Part shown: piece by piece, positions 17,912-26,900 of the stretch
Numbering within the stretch: position 1 is the first letter of the stretch
How the letters are laid out: each line of letters opens with the position of its first letter
Assembly (NCBI RefSeq): GCF_014851675.1
Contig: NZ_JACVAE010000001.1
Location: forward strand, 2,418,001 to 2,482,000
Direction of reading: 5' to 3'
Origin: Rhizobium sp. ARZ01
Lineage (GTDB): Bacteria > Pseudomonadota > Alphaproteobacteria > Rhizobiales > Rhizobiaceae
Length of the DNA stretch: 64,000 nucleotides
The notes under the pieces: generated by a model
What the model saw: the letters and a program-made list of their open reading frames with translations, nothing else
Told to the model about the DNA's origin: nothing
Database searches by the model: none
Translations under genes and position numbers: made by a program

Positions 17912-18322
17912 ATGTTCATCGACGACGAAAAGCCTGCAAGGGACCATCGGAGACGTGAAGGCCGTGCAGTCTTCTACATCACCGTGACGGCACTTGCCGC
18001 CTGCGTGCTGATGATCGTCGGCCTGATGAATGTCGCCCAAGCCAATTCCTTCGACGATACGCCCACGGTTCTGCAAGGCGAAATCGGCGAGACGCATGTG
18101 TCACTCGCTTTCGATCACGCCGACACCGACGCCACGGTCGACCTGACGACAACTGCGAGCATCAAGAGAAATGAGCACGACGCTTCATCCACGATCGATG
18201 AGCGGTTGGCGGCCGCGCTCGGACTGGCAGGGTTCATCGTTGTGGCAGGTGTCAGCCAGATGTTCAGCCGCGGGATGCACCGCTCGCCAGCATCGGCAGC
18301 CCCCTGGCGCAGCGAGGCCTGA
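17912..18322 (+). CDS. Small protein with two membrane segments, unknown function
   Basis: 136 residues. A charged N-terminus (MFIDDEKPARDHRRREGR) precedes one hydrophobic span (VFYITVTALAACVLMIVGLM), a loop of about 60 polar residues, and a second hydrophobic span (LAAALGLAGFIVVAGVSQMF). A ribosome-binding site AGGGGACAGGGAG precedes the ATG. I recognise no family. The polar loop would be periplasmic if the N-terminus is inside. Confidence 0.6.
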   Translation: MFIDDEKPARDHRRREGRAVFYITVTALAACVLMIVGLMNVAQANSFDDTPTVLQGEIGETHVSLAFDHADTDATVDLTTTASIKRNEHDASSTIDERLAAALGLAGFIVVAGVSQMFSRGMHRSPASAAPWRSEA

Positions 18323-18420
18323 AGACGCGCACACCCCATTCTCGAATGTCGGCCGCTACGTGGCACAGGCATCTTGAAAACGCATGTCTCCCGCTTCAAT
18401 TATGTAGGAAGGGAGAATTG

Positions 18421-19605
18421 ATGCAGAACCGGATGATAAGCAGCGGGATCAGCAGAGTATCGAGACGGACGAGCCGACTGGCGGGCGCGGCACTCATCCT
18501 GAATGCGATGCTGCTCACGCCAACTGCTGCCGAGCCGCAAGCGTTTCCCAGCAAGAAGGCGAGCCTGCTGGTCGAGGCGCTGGCCTCGGGTCTCGACCAT
18601 CCGTGGTCCGTCGAGGTTCTCCCGGATGGCGCCTATATCGTCACTGAGCGGTCTGGGTCCCTGCGCATTATCCGCAACGGCAAGGTGTCTGCGCCGATCC
18701 ATGGCGTCCCCCGTGTGTTTGCGCGAGGCCAGGGCGGGCTACTCGACCTGGCTCTTTCGCCCAACTTCGCGACCGACCGCACCCTGTATCTGACCTATAG
18801 CAAACCGGGCTCTGGCGGCACCGGAACAGCCCTCGCACGTGCCACGCTTGCCGCCGACGAGAAAAGCCTTGAAAACTTCCGGCAGATCTTCACGATGAAC
18901 AGGTCCTCTCGCAAGAGCCAACATTTCGGTTCGCGCATCGCCATTGCCGCGGATGGAAGTCTGTTCTTCGGCATCGGCGACCGGGGAGACCGCGCGCGTG
19001 CGCAGGATCCGCGCGATCACGCCGGGTCGGTCCTGCATATCAATGCCGATGGCAGCATTCCCGGCAGCAACCCCTTTGCCGGGCACGATGTCGGTTTGCC
19101 GGAGATCTGGTCGAAAGGCCATCGTAATCCGCAAGGCATCGACATCGACCCCAAGGACGGCAGGCTTGTCACCGTCGAGCACGGCGCACGCGGCGGCGAT
19201 GAAATCAACTATCCGCAGCCAGGCAAGAATTATGGTTGGCCGGTCATTACCTACGGCAAGGATTACTCCGGTGCTGAGATCGGCGAAGGAACAGCCAAGG
19301 ACGGCTACGAGCAGCCTGCCTACTACTGGGACCCATCGATCGCTCCGGGAGCGCTCGCCGTCTACCGCGGCGCGATGTTTCCGGAGTGGGACGGCAATCT
19401 TCTTGTCGCCGCGCTGAAATACCAGATGCTCGTGCGGCTTGAGCGTGACGAGTCGGGCGCCATCGTCGGCGAGGAACGGATGTTTGACGGTGCGTACGGG
19501 CGCTTCCGCGATGTCAGAGTGGCGCCCGACGGAGCAGTGCTTCTACTGACGGACGAAGGCAACGGGCAGTTGCTCCGCCTCTACCGCGCCCCCTCCTCCC
19601 AATAA
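18421..19605 (+). CDS. Soluble PQQ-type sugar dehydrogenase (YliI/Asd family)
   Basis: 394 residues with a signal peptide (ends near LTPTAAEPQA) and a six-bladed beta-propeller. Characteristic are LDHPWSVEVLPDG, GQGGLLDLALSPNF, the catalytic-histidine region KSQHFGSRIAI, GDRGDRARAQDP, GHRNPQGID and EHGARGGDEIN, which contribute PQQ and calcium contacts. It would oxidise aldose sugars in the periplasm with PQQ; the physiological substrate of this family is unclear. The ATG used has AGGAAGGGAG immediately upstream; a longer frame has no such site. Confidence 0.9.
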   Translation: MQNRMISSGISRVSRRTSRLAGAALILNAMLLTPTAAEPQAFPSKKASLLVEALASGLDHPWSVEVLPDGAYIVTERSGSLRIIRNGKVSAPIHGVPRVFARGQGGLLDLALSPNFATDRTLYLTYSKPGSGGTGTALARATLAADEKSLENFRQIFTMNRSSRKSQHFGSRIAIAADGSLFFGIGDRGDRARAQDPRDHAGSVLHINADGSIPGSNPFAGHDVGLPEIWSKGHRNPQGIDIDPKDGRLVTVEHGARGGDEINYPQPGKNYGWPVITYGKDYSGAEIGEGTAKDGYEQPAYYWDPSIAPGALAVYRGAMFPEWDGNLLVAALKYQMLVRLERDESGAIVGEERMFDGAYGRFRDVRVAPDGAVLLLTDEGNGQLLRLYRAPSSQ

Positions 19606-19724
19606 CGCGAACCAAAAGCTGCCAATAATGAACTGGGAGGCTGCGTGCCGCCTCTCGGGTCTTGCTCAAATTCCGGGTGCCTGCTAACGGATCGGCATCC
19701 GTATCCCCCACATCGAGGGCCATC

Positions 19725-20624
19725 ATGACGCGCCTCCAGGCGAACTTTCTTTTGTTGCTTGCCGGTGCCATCTGGGGCGTAGGCTTCATTGCGCAATCGA
19801 CGGCGATGGAAACGCTGGGGCCTATGTGGTTCATTGGCCTGCGATTTGCGGTTGCGACATTGGTGGCGTTGCCCTTTGCCCTTGCTGAAAAGAAGCGCGC
19901 CAAGGCGCAGGTCCGCATCGCAGACAAGATCGGTTTCCTGTTAACCGGGCTTGCCCTCTTTCTGGCTGCGGCCTCGCAACAGGTGGGGTTGCTCACCACC
20001 TCGGTCACCAATTCCGGCTTTCTCACCGGACTCTACGTCGTCTTCACCCCCATCCTGACCGTGTTCATCCTGCGCAAGCGCCCGCATTGGGTCATCTGGC
20101 CGGCCGCAGCGATGTCGACCGCCGGTATTTTCCTCCTAAGCGGCGGCACCTTCTCGACGTTGACGGTCGGCGATTTGCTGACAATTCTCTGCGCGCTCCT
20201 GTGGTCCATCCAGATGATCAGCGTCGGCACATTCGCCGGCCGCTCGGGGCGGCCGTTGGCACTGTCGATGGTGCAGTTCGCCGTCTGTGCCGTGCTCGGC
20301 TGTGCTGTTGCCGCTTTGGTAGAGCCAATCAGCCTTTCGGCGGTCAAGGGTGCCTTGCCGGAGATCCTCTTTGCCGGCTTTTTTGCGAGCGGGCTCGCCT
20401 TCATCTGCCAGAATGTTGCGCAACGCTACACGACCGCGCCGCAGGCTGCGATCTTCCTGTCGAGCGAAGCGCTGTTTGCCGCCCTTTTCGGCGTGCTCCT
20501 GCTCGGCGAGAGCATCAGCCTGGCGGGCTATGCCGGATGCGCCATCATCTTTGTGGCAATGCTCGCAACGGAGCTCGTGCCGGAATTCTTGAAGGGCAAG
20601 GAACGCGCCGCCGCGGCTGCATAA
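19725..20624 (+). CDS. DMT-family (EamA) transporter
   Basis: 299 residues, ten predicted membrane segments in two EamA repeats. The first (LLLLAGAIWGVGFIAQSTAM) and second halves (LTILCALLWSIQMISVG) both start with the usual W-containing signature, and the end AIFLSSEALFAALFGVLLLG is typical of RhaT/YdcZ-like exporters. It probably exports a metabolite or amino acid; substrate unknown. The ATG MTRLQANFLLL is chosen because upstream codons are not hydrophobic or conserved. Confidence 0.88.
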   Translation: MTRLQANFLLLLAGAIWGVGFIAQSTAMETLGPMWFIGLRFAVATLVALPFALAEKKRAKAQVRIADKIGFLLTGLALFLAAASQQVGLLTTSVTNSGFLTGLYVVFTPILTVFILRKRPHWVIWPAAAMSTAGIFLLSGGTFSTLTVGDLLTILCALLWSIQMISVGTFAGRSGRPLALSMVQFAVCAVLGCAVAALVEPISLSAVKGALPEILFAGFFASGLAFICQNVAQRYTTAPQAAIFLSSEALFAALFGVLLLGESISLAGYAGCAIIFVAMLATELVPEFLKGKERAAAAA

Positions 20625-21078
20625 ATGACTCATTACTGAACATGCGAATAAAATTCGTCGACTAATTCTATGATCTAACCCGCGATTAGCGATCCATCGC
20701 CAATATAGCCCGCCTATTAGTCCTACAACTTCGCCGAAATTCTGCAAGATTTTTGGGCAACAGCCTGAAAACTGGCCGAAGTGAGGCGGCATATCAGCAA
20801 ATTGAAACTTTTGCTTGCCAATTCAAGATAAACACAGCAATCTTCCGCTGTTCGGGCAATTTACGAACATGGGAAGACCTTGAATAATAGCGCGCCGGAG
20901 ACGCGACAAAAATTCCGGGCGGCCTTGCTGATGCGTTCCTTGGGACGCCAGTTGGCTGGCTGCGGTTAAAACAGGACCCTTTCCTCACATCGAAACTGCC
21001 TGCCTCACGCCCCTCGGGGCAAACTGGAAATGCTGCCCGCCGCCAAACATATCGGGCAGAGAGAAAAGGACCTGACGC
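20625..21078 (+). promoter_or_regulatory. Long region before cold-shock gene
   Basis: 454 bases without a credible gene. TTGAAA at about 20799-20804 and AGATAA 18 bases later could be a promoter. If so, the cold-shock mRNA would have a leader of about 250 nt, comparable to structured cold-shock leaders in other bacteria. The minus-strand frame across this region has no family resemblance and crosses the cold-shock gene itself. Confidence 0.4.
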
Positions 21079-21294
21079 ATGGCCGAAACTGGCACTGTAA
21101 AATTCTTCAACACCGAAAAGGGCTTTGGCTTCATCAAGCCCGACAACGGTGGCGCAGATATCTTCGTACACATTTCCGCCGTACAGGCTTCCGGCCTGAA
21201 CGGCCTCGCTGAGAACCAGAAGGTAAGCTACGAGACGGAACCCGATCGCCGTGGCAAGGGCCCGAAAGCGGTCAATCTGCAGATCGCCGGCTGA
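21079..21294 (+). CDS. Cold-shock domain protein
   Basis: 71 residues, a single OB-fold cold-shock domain with both RNA-binding motifs: RNP1 KGFGFIKPD and RNP2 DIFVHISAV. It binds single-stranded RNA and keeps messages unfolded. GTVKFFNTEKGFGFI is typical of rhizobial CspA paralogues. AAAGGA sits eight bases before the ATG. A strong terminator follows 28 bases after the stop. Confidence 0.95.
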   Translation: MAETGTVKFFNTEKGFGFIKPDNGGADIFVHISAVQASGLNGLAENQKVSYETEPDRRGKGPKAVNLQIAG

Positions 21295-21322
21295 GGCGGT
21301 CTCCATTTTCAATGACGTTCAG

Positions 21323-21351
21323 GCCCGGCATTTTTGCCGGGCTCTTTTTTT
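21323..21351 (+). terminator. Rho-independent terminator of cold-shock gene
   Basis: Stem GCCCGGC/GCCGGGC with loop ATTTTT, followed by CTC and then T7. Confidence 0.92.
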
Positions 21352-21434
21352 GTTCAGCACGCGTTCATCCTCCCGTTCCTAGACTCCTCGTCATTCAACG
21401 ATCGGCCTGACGACCGAAAATAGGGACGTATGCA

Positions 21435-21833
21435 ATGAACGGGTTCTTCAAAACGGTTGCACTTGCCGCAGCAGTTACCGCAGCGACACTGACCGCCTCC
21501 GGCATCGCCGAAGCGCGCGACCGTCATCACCACCACAACAACGATGCTGCTTGGGCAGCCGGCGCCGCGGGCCTTGTCACCGGCGTGATCGTTGGCAGCG
21601 CGATCGCCAATTCCGGACCCACCTATTATGACGACGGGTATCGGGCACCGCGCAGGGTCTATGTCGAGCCTGAGTATCGCCCGGTACGACGCGTCTATCG
21701 ACCGGTCGCAGCGTTCGAGCCCTGGAGCCCCGAATGGTATCGCTATTGCGAAGGTACCTACCGCTCCTTCAATCCGCGCTCCGGCACCTTTGTCGGTTAT
21801 GACGGCCTGGAGCACTTCTGCGTCGCTGGCTAA
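21435..21833 (+). CDS. BA14K-family secreted protein
   Basis: 132 residues. A signal peptide ends at SGIAEARD. Next come a His-rich DRHHHHNN segment, a glycine/alanine hydrophobic span (AAWAAGAAGLVTGVIVGSAI), a Tyr/Arg-rich linker and the conserved C-terminal block WSPEWYRYCEGTYRSFNPRS ... YDGLEHFC of the Brucella BA14K family, with its two cysteines. BA14K of Brucella is an immunoreactive lectin-like protein; its rhizobial homologues are common and of unknown role. The hydrophobic span may anchor it in a membrane. Confidence 0.88.
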   Translation: MNGFFKTVALAAAVTAATLTASGIAEARDRHHHHNNDAAWAAGAAGLVTGVIVGSAIANSGPTYYDDGYRAPRRVYVEPEYRPVRRVYRPVAAFEPWSPEWYRYCEGTYRSFNPRSGTFVGYDGLEHFCVAG

Positions 21834-21857
21834 GCCGATACCGAAGACTGGATATAG

Positions 21858-21887
21858 AAAAGGCGGATGGCATCCCATCCGCCTTTT
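21858..21887. terminator. Bidirectional terminator
   Basis: AAAAGGCGGATGG-CATC-CCATCCGCCTTTT, a perfect 13-base stem with A and T runs on both sides, placed between the ends of the convergent BA14K and MBL-hydrolase genes. It can serve both strands. Confidence 0.92.
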
Positions 21888-21910
21888 CGTATTTGATAGC
21901 TGCTGCTTTC

Positions 21911-22558
21911 TCAGATCCCGCGCAGGAACGGGTTCGTCAGGCGCTCCTCGCCGATCTTGCCGCCGGGACCGTGACCGCAAATGAAGCCGACATCGTCACC
22001 GAGCGGCAGCACCTTGTCGCGAATCGACTCGAGCAGCACTCGCTCGTTGCCGCCGGGCAGATCCGTTCGTCCGACCGAACCACGAAACAGCACATCGCCG
22101 AGATGGGCAAAATTCTGGGCACGGTTGAAGTAGATCACATGGCCGGGTGCGTGTCCCGGCGTATGATAGACTTCAAACTTATGCTCTCCGAACGAAACGT
22201 GGTCTCCATCTTCCAGCCAGCGGTCGGGCACGACATTCTGCACTTTCATGGCGACACCGAACTTCTCCGCCTGGGTCTCCAGTCGCTGGAGCAGCGGCAG
22301 ATCGTCCTTGTGCGGACCGATGATCTCGAGATCGAGCGCCTCCTTCAGTTCCTTCGCACCACCGGCGTGATCGATATGGCCATGTGTGAGCCAGATGGCC
22401 TTGAGCGTGATGCCGTTCTTCTTGAGCACGTCGAGAATGGTCTCGACGTCGCCGCCGGGATCGACGATCACGCCTTCCTTCGTGTCCATATCGAAAAGAA
22501 TCGTGCAATTCTGCTGAAAGGGGGTGACGGGAATGATGCCCGCCTGAAGCATGCCCAT
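21911..22558 (-). CDS. Metallo-beta-lactamase fold hydrolase (glyoxalase II-like)
   Basis: 215 residues with the metal motif THGHIDHAGG, the later ligands in TPGHAPGHV and HLGDVLF and the final histidine in FICGHGPGG. Compact enzymes of this type hydrolyse thioesters such as lactoylglutathione or persulfides. The start MGMLQAGIIPVTPFQQN is favoured by GCGAGG upstream and matches the family; the frame continues 23 codons further upstream without similarity. Shares a bidirectional terminator with the BA14K gene. Confidence 0.9.
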   Translation of the reverse strand: MGMLQAGIIPVTPFQQNCTILFDMDTKEGVIVDPGGDVETILDVLKKNGITLKAIWLTHGHIDHAGGAKELKEALDLEIIGPHKDDLPLLQRLETQAEKFGVAMKVQNVVPDRWLEDGDHVSFGEHKFEVYHTPGHAPGHVIYFNRAQNFAHLGDVLFRGSVGRTDLPGGNERVLLESIRDKVLPLGDDVGFICGHGPGGKIGEERLTNPFLRGI

Positions 22559-22668
22559 GGGGTCCTCGCTCGGAATTGGTTGCTGCATCGCATATAGAGC
22601 TTCGGCCGGCGGGATGCCACGTTTCATCCGCGATTTCGCGAAACACAGGTCGTCTATCGAGACGCAAC

Positions 22669-22848
22669 CTATCGCAGGCTGGCGATCTCATCGCCCGCAA
22701 GCGATTGCCCGGTCTGGGCAACCGGTGTCGGCGACACAGTGGAAAGAAGGAGCGCTGCGACCACGATGTTGGCGGCCGCATAGGCATAAACCACAACACG
22801 CAGGCGGGCAGCCACGGTGCCAGCCTCGGCAAGCATCTGATTGTCCAT
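22669..22848 (-). CDS. Small single-span membrane protein
   Basis: 59 residues (MDNQMLAEAGTVAARLR then the span VVVYAYAAANIVVAALLLS and a short polar tail). The ATG follows GGGACAGGAC at good spacing. No family recognised. It lies between the MBL hydrolase and the Lrp-type regulator, in the same direction, with about 110 bases on either side. Confidence 0.5.
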   Translation of the reverse strand: MDNQMLAEAGTVAARLRVVVYAYAAANIVVAALLLSTVSPTPVAQTGQSLAGDEIASLR

Positions 22849-22959
22849 TGTCCTGTCCCTTCGGCTCGATGGTACGACAAGCTGCATGCATGCAACCTAC
22901 AATGTCCATCCGAGCCATTCTGTTCCGACGGTTACACGTTCACGCCGCCGGTCTATTCG

Positions 22960-23418
22960 CTAGACAGGAAGTGCCGTGGTCTCCTTCAGCGTGTCGAGCA
23001 CAATCGCGGTCTTCACGTGCGCGACCGACTCGTGGGGCAAAAGCACGTCATTGACGAAAGCGGACAGCGCCTTGAGGTTCGGCACCACCACCTTGATGAT
23101 GTAGTCCATCTCTCCGGTGAGCGAGAACGCCTCCAAAACCTCCGGCAGGCTGGAAATCAGGCGTCCGAAACGCTGCGCATTGTCCCGGTTGTGCGTGGCG
23201 AGCGTCACCGTCACGATAATGACGATGCCAAGGTCGAGTTTCTCGCGATCAAGTTCGGCCCGGTAGGCGCGGATGATCCCCTCCTCCTCCAGCCGCGCCC
23301 GACGCCTCGAACATTGCGACGGCGAGAGGTTGATGCGCTCGGAGAGTTCGTTGTTGGTTAGGCGCGCGTCCTGTTGAAGAAACGTCAGCAATTTACGATC
23401 GAACGTATCAAGATGCAC
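22960..23418 (-). CDS. Lrp/AsnC family regulator divergent from hppD
   Basis: 152 residues: helix-turn-helix (DRKLLTFLQQDARLTNNELS ... LSPSQCSRRRARLEEEGII) and RAM domain (DYIIKVVVPNLKALSAFV). The GTG start used is preceded by GAAGGAG at eight bases and gives the family length, although upstream ATGs exist. It is divergent from the 4-hydroxyphenylpyruvate dioxygenase gene with 134 bases between. Lrp-type regulators next to hppD commonly control tyrosine catabolism, so tyrosine or phenylalanine is a plausible effector. Confidence 0.92.
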   Translation of the reverse strand: MHLDTFDRKLLTFLQQDARLTNNELSERINLSPSQCSRRRARLEEEGIIRAYRAELDREKLDLGIVIIVTVTLATHNRDNAQRFGRLISSLPEVLEAFSLTGEMDYIIKVVVPNLKALSAFVNDVLLPHESVAHVKTAIVLDTLKETTALPV

Positions 23419-23552
23419 GATTACGTCTCCTTCTTCTGCCATTATGCACAAATACTGCATCGGAAGGCGAATAGCCACTCACATTGCAAGCATCATGCGC
23501 GCGATCCGACGCATAATTGCGTTCGATCAAGTTTTTCGAGGAGGAAAAACTC

Positions 23553-24662
23553 ATGGGCCCATTCCCGCACGATGCCCCGCCGGCCGAAATCACAGCAGAG
23601 AACCCAGCAGGCACTGACGGATTCGAATTCGTCGAATTCGCCCATCCAGAACCTGAGAAGCTCGAAGAACTGTTTGCGCGAATGGGCTACACCAAGGTCG
23701 CGAAACACCGGACAAAGAACATCTCCGTCTGGCGTCAGGGCGACATCAACTACATCCTCAACGCGGAACAAGGCTCATTCGCCGACCGCTTCGTTTACAA
23801 GCACGGGCCGTGCGCACCATCGATGGCCTGGCGCGTGGTCGACGCACAGCATGCACTGAAGCACGTTGTCGGCATGGGCGCGGAAGAATACGAGGGGACC
23901 GACAAGTGCATCGATGCGCCGGCAATCGTCGGCATAGGCGGCTCGCTGCTCTATTTCATCGATCGCTACGGCGAGAACGGCTCAGCCTATGACGCCGAGT
24001 TCGAGTGGATCGGCGAACGCGACCCAAAACCTGCGGGCGTCGGCTTCTATTATCTCGACCACCTGACCCACAACGTCTTTCGGGGCAACATGGACAAGTG
24101 GTGGGCATTTTACCGAGAACTCTTCAATTTCCGGCAGATCCACTTCTTCGACATTGCCGGCAAGATGAGCGGCCTCGTCTCGCGCGCCATCACCTCGCCC
24201 TGCGGCAAGATCCGTATTCCGCTCAATGAGTCGACCGACGACAGGAGCCAGATCGAGGAATACCTGCGCAAGTACAACGGCGAAGGCATCCAGCATATCG
24301 CCGTCGGAACAGACGAGATCTATGCGGCCACCGACCAGTTGGCGGAGAACGGTCTGAAATTCATGCCCGGTCCGCCGGAGACCTACTATCAGAAGTCGCA
24401 CGAGCGGGTTCATGGTCATGAGGAGCCACTCGACAGGCTGAAGCAGCACGGAATCCTGATCGACGGCGAAGGCGTGGTGAACGGCGGTATGACGAAGATC
24501 CTGCTTCAGATCTTCTCCAAGACCGTGATCGGGCCGATCTTCTTCGAGTTCATCCAGCGTAAGGGCGACGAAGGGTTCGGCGAGGGCAACTTCAAGGCGC
24601 TTTTCGAATCGATCGAGGAAGACCAGATCCGCCGTGGCGTCTTCAACGACGCCGCCGAATAA
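23553..24662 (+). CDS. hppD: 4-hydroxyphenylpyruvate dioxygenase
   Basis: 369 residues. The enzyme converts 4-hydroxyphenylpyruvate to homogentisate in tyrosine breakdown, with a non-haem iron held by two histidines and a glutamate: DHLTHNV, GIQHIAVGT and FFEFIQRKG. The N-terminal vicinal-oxygen-chelate domain and the C-terminal sequence GFGEGNFKALFESIE are standard. The ATG chosen has GAGGAGGAAA ideally spaced; an in-frame TTG lies 12 codons upstream but has no such site. No other homogentisate-pathway gene is in the window. A terminator follows. Confidence 0.96.
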   Translation: MGPFPHDAPPAEITAENPAGTDGFEFVEFAHPEPEKLEELFARMGYTKVAKHRTKNISVWRQGDINYILNAEQGSFADRFVYKHGPCAPSMAWRVVDAQHALKHVVGMGAEEYEGTDKCIDAPAIVGIGGSLLYFIDRYGENGSAYDAEFEWIGERDPKPAGVGFYYLDHLTHNVFRGNMDKWWAFYRELFNFRQIHFFDIAGKMSGLVSRAITSPCGKIRIPLNESTDDRSQIEEYLRKYNGEGIQHIAVGTDEIYAATDQLAENGLKFMPGPPETYYQKSHERVHGHEEPLDRLKQHGILIDGEGVVNGGMTKILLQIFSKTVIGPIFFEFIQRKGDEGFGEGNFKALFESIEEDQIRRGVFNDAAE

Positions 24663-24704
24663 GCGGAACGCTTTCGCTATCCCGCGGTAAAACAACGTTA
24701 AAAC

Positions 24705-24727
24705 GGCCCGTTTACGGGCCGCTTTTA
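24705..24727 (+). terminator. Rho-independent terminator of hppD
   Basis: GC-rich stem CGGCCCG/CGGGCCG with a TTTA loop followed by CTTTTATG, starting about 40 bases after the hppD stop. Confidence 0.8.
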
Positions 24728-24918
24728 TGTTCTCCCACGATTTCAGTGGGCAACTTCCCGGTCAAATTGACAGGTGCAAGTTTTGCAACCACGCTGGCAT
24801 TGCTGAAGGGATTCGGCGCTGGCGAGTCGGCCACAACGCTGCCGGCTGCATCAGCTTCACGTGTCACTGCCGGAAGGCTCAAGACGCGCTTCCGGCACGA
24901 CCAAACGGGGGAGTGCAT

Positions 24919-25188
24919 ATGGAAGCATTGACGCCACTCATCACTCAACTCATCGCCGGCGCCATCGGGGGCAATGCCGTTGGCGCCATATTGAAGCAGC
25001 AGGCGACCAGCATGATCGTGAGAACCATCGTCGGCGCCATCGGTGGTGTCGGCGGCGGCCTGCTGCTTCAGGCGCTTGGCGGAGAGGCCGGTCTCTCCAA
25101 CCTCGTCGCCAACGGCCTCGGTGGCCTGATTGGCGGCGGCATACTTCAGGCAATCGCCGGTGCAGTCTTTGGCCGCAAGCAGGCCTGA
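24919..25188 (+). CDS. Glycine/alanine-rich small membrane protein
   Basis: 89 residues. Repeated glycine-rich hydrophobic stretches (LIAGAIGGNAVGAIL, IVGAIGGVGGGLLLQALGG, NGLGGLIGGGILQAIAGAVFG) suggest two to three tightly packed membrane helices or an amphipathic assembly. A GGGGGAG ribosome-binding site precedes the ATG, and the composition differs from flanking sequence. Similar uncharacterised proteins occur in rhizobia. No function can be assigned. Confidence 0.7.
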   Translation: MEALTPLITQLIAGAIGGNAVGAILKQQATSMIVRTIVGAIGGVGGGLLLQALGGEAGLSNLVANGLGGLIGGGILQAIAGAVFGRKQA

Positions 25189-25243
25189 TACTCCAACCGC
25201 AAGAGAAAGGCGGCTTACGATCTGCCGCCTTTCGTTTACCCGG

Positions 25244-26131
25244 TCATTCCGCCGCAGCAGCCACCGGATAGACTTCCTTCATGTAGTCGTTCATCAGCGT
25301 CTCGCAGACCGTTGCCGGCGTGAAGCGATAGGGGCCAATCTCCGAAACCGGGGTGACTTCGGCGGCCGAACCGGTGAGAAAGCATTCGCTGAAAATGGAA
25401 AGCTCTTCCGGCATGATGGCCCGCTCGACCACCTGGTAGCCGCGCCGCTTCGCAAGCTCGATTACGGTCTGGCGGGTGATGCCGTTGAGGAAGCAGTCCG
25501 GCTTCGGCGTATGGATGACGCCGTCCTTGACGAAGAAAATGTTGGCGCCCGTCGCTTCGGCCACCTGCCCGCGATAGTCGAGCATCATGGCGTCGGCATA
25601 GCCCTTGGCTTCGGCGGCATGCTTGGAGATCGTGCAGATCATGTAGAGGCCGGCCGCCTTGGATTCACACGGCGCCGTGTTCGGGTCGGGCCGGCGATAC
25701 TCGGCGATGTCGAGGCGAATGCCCTTCAGCTTTTCCGCCGGATTGAAATAGCTGCCCCATTGCCAGATGGCGATGGCGACGTTGATGCGGTTGTTCTGCG
25801 CCGCGACGCCCATCATTTCCGAGCCACGCCAGGCGATCGGACGGGCGTAGGCCTCGGAGAAACCCTGGCGCTTGAGGAGTTCGATGCTGGCAGCATCCAG
25901 TTCCTCGACGCTGTAGGGAATCTTGAAGCCAAGGATCTCGGCGGAGCGGTGCAGGCGACGGTTGTGCTCGGTCAGCTTGAAGATGCGACCACCATAGGCG
26001 CGCTCACCCTCGAATACCGCGCTGGCATAGTGCAAGCCGTGCGTCAGCACATGGATCTTCGCGTCTTTCCAATCAACGAACGCACCGTTGAACCAGATCT
26101 GACCTTCCAATTGATCAAAGGGAACTGCCAT
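25244..26131 (-). CDS. ilvE: Branched-chain amino acid aminotransferase
   Basis: 295 residues, fold-type IV PLP enzyme transferring the amino group to branched-chain 2-oxo acids in leucine, isoleucine and valine synthesis. Visible are LTHGLHYASAVFEGERAY, the PLP-lysine region CESKAAGLYMIC and the phosphate loop EATGANIFFVKDG ... LNGITRQTVI. The ATG has AGGAAGG just upstream; a longer frame is not supported. It is divergent from the petP-like gene, an arrangement seen in other rhizobia. Confidence 0.95.
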   Translation of the reverse strand: MAVPFDQLEGQIWFNGAFVDWKDAKIHVLTHGLHYASAVFEGERAYGGRIFKLTEHNRRLHRSAEILGFKIPYSVEELDAASIELLKRQGFSEAYARPIAWRGSEMMGVAAQNNRINVAIAIWQWGSYFNPAEKLKGIRLDIAEYRRPDPNTAPCESKAAGLYMICTISKHAAEAKGYADAMMLDYRGQVAEATGANIFFVKDGVIHTPKPDCFLNGITRQTVIELAKRRGYQVVERAIMPEELSIFSECFLTGSAAEVTPVSEIGPYRFTPATVCETLMNDYMKEVYPVAAAAE

Positions 26132-26370
26132 GATGCCTTCCTCTCGGTGCCGAAGCACCATTCTTGATGTTGATTGTTCCGCCAGATAGGGTCTAACCAG
26201 TACTGGCGTGAAACCGCTTGCAAACGGTGGCGATCGCATTGCGGACACGAGCGAAAGCGGCGCTGCGACGGCTGCCTCGGTCGGCAAGTTGTGGACGAAC
26301 GAGTAGCAAGGGTGTAAAAATATGTCAATAACACTGACGTATTTTTGCGGATATTGCGCATGACATTGAG

Positions 26371-26880
26371 ATGACGAAAGGAAATGACCGCGTGGGACGA
26401 CAAACGCCGGAACGCAAGAGCACGATCGAGTTCTTCGACCAGCCGTTGACCGACGAAGGCGGTATCGACTTCGAAGTCATCGAGGGATTCTTTTTCGCCT
26501 ACCGCGACTTCATCTCCGATCCGGATGCGATCCTGGAAAAGAGCGGGTTTGGTCGGGCGCACCACCGGGTCGTCCACTTCGTCAACCGCGAGCCAGGCAT
26601 GACGGTGGCCGATCTTCTCGATACGCTGAAGATTACCAAGCAAAGCCTCGCTCGGGTTTTGAAACAGCTTATCGATTCGGGCTATATTCGACAGGTGGCA
26701 GGGCCGGAGGATCGGCGGCAGCGCAGGCTTTACCCGACGCACACCGGTCGCGAACTCGCATTGGCGCTGGCCGAACCGCAGCAGCAGCGCATCGCGCGCG
26801 CCTTCGACGGAATGTCCGCTGAAGACCGCAAAGCCGTGACGCGCTTTCTCGAGGGCATGCAGAACGCGCGAAGTGATTGA
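26371..26880 (+). CDS. petP: MarR family regulator (PetP-like)
   Basis: 169 residues: a winged helix (MTVADLLDTLKITKQSLARV, wing AGPEDRRQRRLYPTHTGREL) of the MarR family. It lies 20 bases ahead of an OmpR-type response regulator, the pair order known as petP-petR in Rhodobacter capsulatus, where PetP is a MarR-like protein required with PetR for growth. The family name is by resemblance and synteny; ligand unknown. Confidence 0.85.
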   Translation: MTKGNDRVGRQTPERKSTIEFFDQPLTDEGGIDFEVIEGFFFAYRDFISDPDAILEKSGFGRAHHRVVHFVNREPGMTVADLLDTLKITKQSLARVLKQLIDSGYIRQVAGPEDRRQRRLYPTHTGRELALALAEPQQQRIARAFDGMSAEDRKAVTRFLEGMQNARSD

Positions 26881-26900
26881 CAAGGCAGGACTGGATCGAG

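Noticed and set aside
20794..21312. A 172-codon minus-strand frame across the cold-shock leader and gene
   Set aside because: Overlaps the cold-shock gene antisense and shows no family resemblance or start signal.
24666..24700. GGAAC after hppD as an EcfG promoter
   Set aside because: The -10 element is not at the right spacing, and no gene follows at suitable distance.
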